From: Acidisphaera sp035272265
GTDB lineage: Bacteria; Pseudomonadota; Alphaproteobacteria; Acetobacterales; Acetobacteraceae
Length of the DNA: 9,323 nucleotides
Direction of reading: 5' to 3'
Assembly (NCBI GenBank): GCA_035272265.1
Contig: DATEQV010000136.1
Span: 1 to 9,323, forward strand
Shown here: piece by piece, positions 6,372 through 9,323 of the stretch
Numbering within the stretch: the stretch's first letter is position 1
Layout of the letters: the number at the start of each line of letters is the position of its first letter
Notes under the pieces: generated by a model
What the model was told of the DNA's origin: nothing
The model's input: the letters and a program-made list of their open reading frames with translations, nothing else
The model's database searches: none
Translations under genes and position numbers: made by a program

Positions 6372-7406
6372 TCAGGCCGTAATCGCGGGCCACAGCCCGT
6401 CGCCGCCGGCGCGCAGGGCGGCGCGGCCGAGCACGAGGTTCCACTCCGCCTCGTTGCCGAACTCGTCGCGCCACGACCACAGGCGGCGCGTCAGGTCGTG
6501 CAGCGCGTATTCCTGCGTAAATCCGATCGCCCCATGCGCCTGATGCGCGAGCGCCGCACCGATGCTGGCAGCCTCGCCCGCGCGTGCCTTCGCCGCGGCG
6601 AGCACCAGCGGATCGAGGTCGCGCGAGAACGCGCGGGCCGCCATGTCGGCGGCAGCGATCGCGGCAGCAGACTGGCCGGCGAGCACGGCCATGTTCTGCT
6701 GGATCGCCTGGAACTTGCCGATCGGCCGGCCGAACTGCACGCGGGTCTGCACGTAGCCGACGCAGATCTCCAGCACCTTGGACAGCGCGCCGGCGATCTG
6801 CGCCGCACGCACGCCCGCGCCCGCCGCGCGCACCGTCTCCCGCGGCAGCGGACACGGCACGGCATCGACAACGGTATCAAACGTGACCGTATCGCGCGGC
6901 TCGCCGGCGACGTTGGCGCCCTGTGCGACGGCAAACCCGCTCGCCGGCACGCTCGCCAGCATCGTCCCGTCCGGCCCCTCCGCCACCACGGCGACCAGTT
7001 CCGCCTGCCGCCCCCACGGAACGCGCGTCGCTGTGCCGCGCACCCGCCAGAAGCTGCCCTCGCGCACCAGTTCGAGCCGCTCGTCGCGGCGCACCGGTGC
7101 GACGGTCAGCACGCCGCCCGGCACGCTCAGCCCTGCGCGGGCGAGCAGCCAGCCTGCGAGCATCGTCTCCGGCAGCGGAATGGGCGCGGCATGGGCTGCC
7201 GCGACGCGCAACAGGCCGAACGCCTCGGCCGGCGTCGCGCCGAACCCGCCAGCCGCCTCGGGCAGCAGCGCCGCCGTGAATCCGGCTTCCTCCACCGCCC
7301 GCCACAGCGCCTGCGGCCACGTGCCGCGATCCGCGTCCCGCGAAACCTGTTTGCCGACATACGCGGCGAACAGGCGCTCGGCGCTGTCCGCAAGCTGGTC
7401 ACTCAC
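6372..7406 (-). CDS. Short acyl-CoA dehydrogenase, likely partner subunit (344 aa)
   Basis: Member of the acyl-CoA dehydrogenase superfamily but about 40 residues shorter than usual. The C-terminal half is clear: TRVQFGRPIGKFQAIQQNMA (221-240) is the FAD-site loop, and HGAIGFTQEYALHDLTRRLW (291-310) the next helix. The central beta domain (about 95-180) lacks the S/T-E-P-x-x-GSD signature that binds flavin and substrate, and the end reads RDEFGNEAEWNLVLGR where ordinary enzymes have the catalytic EGT-x-EI motif. Such degenerate chains with an FG at this point are typical of non-identical partners in heteromeric (alpha2beta2) dehydrogenases known from steroid side-chain catabolism. I infer pairing with the full-length dehydrogenase at 3099-4259. 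The start is GTG at 7406, 3 nt after the leuD-like stop; the upstream GGGTG is a weak ribosome binding site. Confidence 0.85.
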   Translation of the reverse strand: MSDQLADSAERLFAAYVGKQVSRDADRGTWPQALWRAVEEAGFTAALLPEAAGGFGATPAEAFGLLRVAAAHAAPIPLPETMLAGWLLARAGLSVPGGVLTVAPVRRDERLELVREGSFWRVRGTATRVPWGRQAELVAVVAEGPDGTMLASVPASGFAVAQGANVAGEPRDTVTFDTVVDAVPCPLPRETVRAAGAGVRAAQIAGALSKVLEICVGYVQTRVQFGRPIGKFQAIQQNMAVLAGQSAAAIAAADMAARAFSRDLDPLVLAAAKARAGEAASIGAALAHQAHGAIGFTQEYALHDLTRRLWSWRDEFGNEAEWNLVLGRAALRAGGDGLWPAITA

Positions 7407-7409
7407 CGG

Positions 7410-8009
7410 TCACACCCACGGCATCACGCGCGAGTACTCCGCCTCGTACGTCCGGATCGCGTCGGCGTGCCGCAACGTGAAGCCGACCTCGTCCTCGCCC
7501 GCCAGCAACAGCTCCTTGCGGAACGGGTCCACGTCGAAGTGGTCGATGGCGAACCCGTCGTTGATACCGACCGGTCCGGTCACCGTCTGCGCCTCCAGAT
7601 CCACGATCATGCGTGCACCCGGATTGCGCGCGAGGGCTGCACGAAGTTCCATGCACCGCGCATCCGGCAGCACGATCGGCAGCAGCCCATTCTTGAAGCT
7701 GTTCGAGTAGAAGATGTCGCCCAACGACGGCGCGATGACGACGCGGAACCCGGCATCGACCAGCGCCCAGGCGGCGTGTTCGCGCGACGAGCCGCAGCCG
7801 AAATTGCGCCCCGCCACCAGCACCGCCGCACCCTGCGCGGACGGCGCGTCCAGCGGGAATCCCGGCTTGCGGACATCGTGGAACAGCAGGTGTCCGTAGC
7901 CCTCGGCACGCGGACGCCACAGGAAACGGGCGGGGATGATCTGGTCGGTATCGACGTTCGCCATGTCCAGCGCGACCGCCGGCGCATCCACCGTCGTGAA
8001 CTTCTCCAT
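7410..8009 (-). CDS. leuD: LeuD-family hydro-lyase small subunit (199 aa)
   Basis: Small (swivel-domain) subunit of a 3-isopropylmalate dehydratase-type isomerase, which moves a hydroxyl group by dehydration and rehydration together with the Fe-S large subunit. Conserved parts: LDMANVDTDQIIPARFL (14-30), NFGCGSSREHAAWAL (69-83), VVIAPSLGDIFYSNSFKNGLLP (90-111, core residues IFYSNSFKNGLLP) and a C-terminal FTLRHADAIRTYEAEY (177-192). The segment after ARFL reads WRPRAEGYG instead of the usual x-x-I-x-RTGFG found in biosynthetic LeuD; this loop contributes to substrate recognition, so the substrate may not be isopropylmalate. The ATG shares its A with the leuC-like stop (TGATG overlap) and has GGAAGG 9 nt ahead. 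The symbol marks the family, not a proven role in leucine synthesis; a maleate-, citraconate- or dimethylmaleate-type hydratase is possible. Confidence 0.85.
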   Translation of the reverse strand: MEKFTTVDAPAVALDMANVDTDQIIPARFLWRPRAEGYGHLLFHDVRKPGFPLDAPSAQGAAVLVAGRNFGCGSSREHAAWALVDAGFRVVIAPSLGDIFYSNSFKNGLLPIVLPDARCMELRAALARNPGARMIVDLEAQTVTGPVGINDGFAIDHFDVDPFRKELLLAGEDEVGFTLRHADAIRTYEAEYSRVMPWV

Positions 8010-9323
8010 CACGTACCGCCTTCCATCAGCCGGCGCACATCCGTGATGTGCCCCGTCACCGCGGCCGCCGCGGCCATCGCGGGGCTCATCAGATGAGTCC
8101 GCGCGCCCTGTCCCTGCCGGCCGACGAAGTTGCGGTTGGACGTCGACGCGCAGTGCGCGCCCGGCTCGACCACGTCGCCGTTCATGCCGACGCACATCGA
8201 GCAGCCCGGCTCGCGCCACTCGAACCCGGCGTCCTTGAAGACGCGGTCGATCCCTTCCGCTTCCGCCTGACGCTTCACCAGCCCCGACCCCGGCACCGCC
8301 CAGGACGGCACGCGGGCCTTGCGCCCCTTCACCACGTGCGCGGCGGCGCGCAGGTCCTCGATGCGCGAATTCGTGCACGAGCCGATGAACACGCGATCGA
8401 TCGGAATCGCGTCCATGCGCGTCCCCGGCGCGAGACCCATGTACTCCAGCGCCCTGGCATACGCCTCGCGCCGTTCGGCGGTCGGCGCGACTGCGGGATC
8501 GGGGATCGCATCGGTCACCGGTGCGGCGTGCTCGGGACTGGTTCCCCGCGTCGCGAAGGGCGTGATCTCGCCGCCGTCCAGGCTGACCTCGGCGTCGAAC
8601 ACCGCGTCGGGATCGCTCGGCAGCGTGCGCCAGAAGGCAACCGCGCTGTCCCACATCTCGCCCTGCGGCGCGAACGGACGGTTCTTCAGGTAGGCGAAGG
8701 TCGTTTCATCCGGTGCGACCATGCCGGCCCTCGCGCCGGCCTCGATCGACATGTTGCAGACCGTCAGACGCCCCTCGACCGACATGTCGCGGAACACCTG
8801 CCCGGCGTATTCGATGACGCGGCCGGTGCCGCCGGCCGCGCCGATCCGCGCGATGATCGCCAGGATCACGTCCTTCGCGAACACGCCGCCGCGCAGGCGT
8901 CCATCGACGGTGATCCGCATGCTGCCCGGCTTGCGCGACTGCCACAGAGTCTGCGTGGCGAGCACGTGCGCGACCTCCGACGCGCCGATGCCGAACGCCA
9001 GCGCGCCGAGCGCGCCGTGGCTGGCGGTATGGCTGTCGCCGCACACCATCACGATGCCCGGCAGCGTGATCCCCTGCTCCGGCCCGATGACATGCACGAT
9101 GCCCTGCCGCGCGTCGCCGAGGCCGAAATGCGTGAACCCGTGCTTCGCCGCGTTCTGCGCAAGGTCGACCACCATCTCGCGCCGATGCGGCTCGGCGATC
9201 GCATCGAGATCGTGGCCCGCGGTGGACACGTAGTGGTCGGGCGTGCCGAAGCTGTGTCCGGGACTGTGCAGCGGCAGCCCACGCTCCGCCAGGAACTTGA
9301 ACCCGGCGCGGGAGCCGTCGTGC
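8009..9323 (-). CDS. leuC: LeuC-family hydro-lyase large subunit, 5' end outside window
   Basis: Large subunit of a 3-isopropylmalate dehydratase-type enzyme carrying a [4Fe-4S] cluster. The window holds 437 residues; comparison with the ~466-residue E. coli LeuC suggests about 30 residues are missing at the N-terminus. The three cluster cysteines are intact: FIGSCTNSRIEDL (first Cys near 8377) and PGCSMCVGMN. GIVHVIGPEQGITLPG, VCGDSHTASHG and the ending GRTHL-like THLMSPAMAAAAAVTGHI agree with the family. Departures: the nearly fixed D-H-N-V motif reads DHYVSTAGHD, and the usual W-G-T-S/N-P reads RGTSPE (CGG where TGG is expected, near 8546-8548). An internal GTG at 9229 could be mistaken for the start, but the frame continues with family-like sequence to the window end. 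First visible gene of the operon. No leuA or leuB is in view; whether this is the biosynthetic or a catabolic copy is unresolved. Confidence 0.88.
   Translation of the reverse strand, partial: HDGSRAGFKFLAERGLPLHSPGHSFGTPDHYVSTAGHDLDAIAEPHRREMVVDLAQNAAKHGFTHFGLGDARQGIVHVIGPEQGITLPGIVMVCGDSHTASHGALGALAFGIGASEVAHVLATQTLWQSRKPGSMRITVDGRLRGGVFAKDVILAIIARIGAAGGTGRVIEYAGQVFRDMSVEGRLTVCNMSIEAGARAGMVAPDETTFAYLKNRPFAPQGEMWDSAVAFWRTLPSDPDAVFDAEVSLDGGEITPFATRGTSPEHAAPVTDAIPDPAVAPTAERREAYARALEYMGLAPGTRMDAIPIDRVFIGSCTNSRIEDLRAAAHVVKGRKARVPSWAVPGSGLVKRQAEAEGIDRVFKDAGFEWREPGCSMCVGMNGDVVEPGAHCASTSNRNFVGRQGQGARTHLMSPAMAAAAAVTGHITDVRRLMEGGT

Noticed and set aside
4235..6382. Long open frame on the plus strand (715 codons) opposite the acyl-CoA synthetase gene
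   Set aside because: Its product is His/Arg/Gln-rich with no family features, while the opposite strand encodes a complete synthetase. It is an antisense shadow caused by high GC.
6261..8096. Long plus-strand open frame (611 codons) opposite the short dehydrogenase and leuD-like genes
   Set aside because: Spans several real genes on the other strand, has low-complexity composition and no ribosome binding site.
7410..9323. Plain leucine biosynthesis operon
   Set aside because: leuB does not follow leuD, the downstream genes are catabolic, and usually conserved residues differ. It is not excluded until upstream sequence is seen.

Overview
The window is GC-rich (about 65-75% over most of its length). 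It encodes proteobacterial-type metabolic enzymes: a LeuCD-type hydro-lyase, two acyl-CoA dehydrogenases, an NDP-forming acyl-CoA synthetase and an anion:cation-symporter MFS permease. It also carries dispersed palindromic repeats of a kind common in beta- and gammaproteobacteria. I infer a beta- or gammaproteobacterium (Burkholderiales or Xanthomonadales-like), but the genus cannot be read from the sequence.

Layout. (1) Positions 1-1285, minus strand: the front part of an MFS permease runs off the left edge. It has no start codon of its own and lies in frame behind a small DUF805-like membrane protein segment whose core has much lower GC (47% over 1081-1200). The MFS frame then breaks near 279. 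This looks like a rearranged, decaying locus or an unusual fusion. (2) Positions 1286-1831: a non-coding gap between divergent genes, with a weak -10-like box and two imperfect inverted repeats. (3) Positions 1832-3067, plus strand: an unrecognised Arg- and Pro/Ala-rich protein with a strong ribosome binding site. A cassette of two palindromic repeats (about 2484-2628) is read through in frame inside it. (4) Positions 3099-9323, minus strand: a tightly packed five-gene operon, in transcription order leuC-like (5' end outside the window), leuD-like, short acyl-CoA dehydrogenase, fused acyl-CoA synthetase, full-length acyl-CoA dehydrogenase. Junctions are a 1-nt overlap, then gaps of 3, 1 and 2 nt.

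How the genes could work together. The operon has no leuA or leuB in view. It pairs a LeuCD hydro-lyase having non-canonical residues at usually conserved positions with an acid-activating CoA synthetase and two different dehydrogenases that look like partners of one heteromeric enzyme. The simplest inference is a catabolic pathway for a (possibly branched or unsaturated) carboxylic or dicarboxylic acid: hydration/isomerisation by LeuCD, thioester formation by the synthetase, and alpha,beta-desaturation by the dehydrogenase pair. The substrate and the order of steps are not determined by the sequence. This operon is the best candidate for an undescribed system here; the in-frame repeat cassette and the DUF805-MFS junction are the other two notable items.
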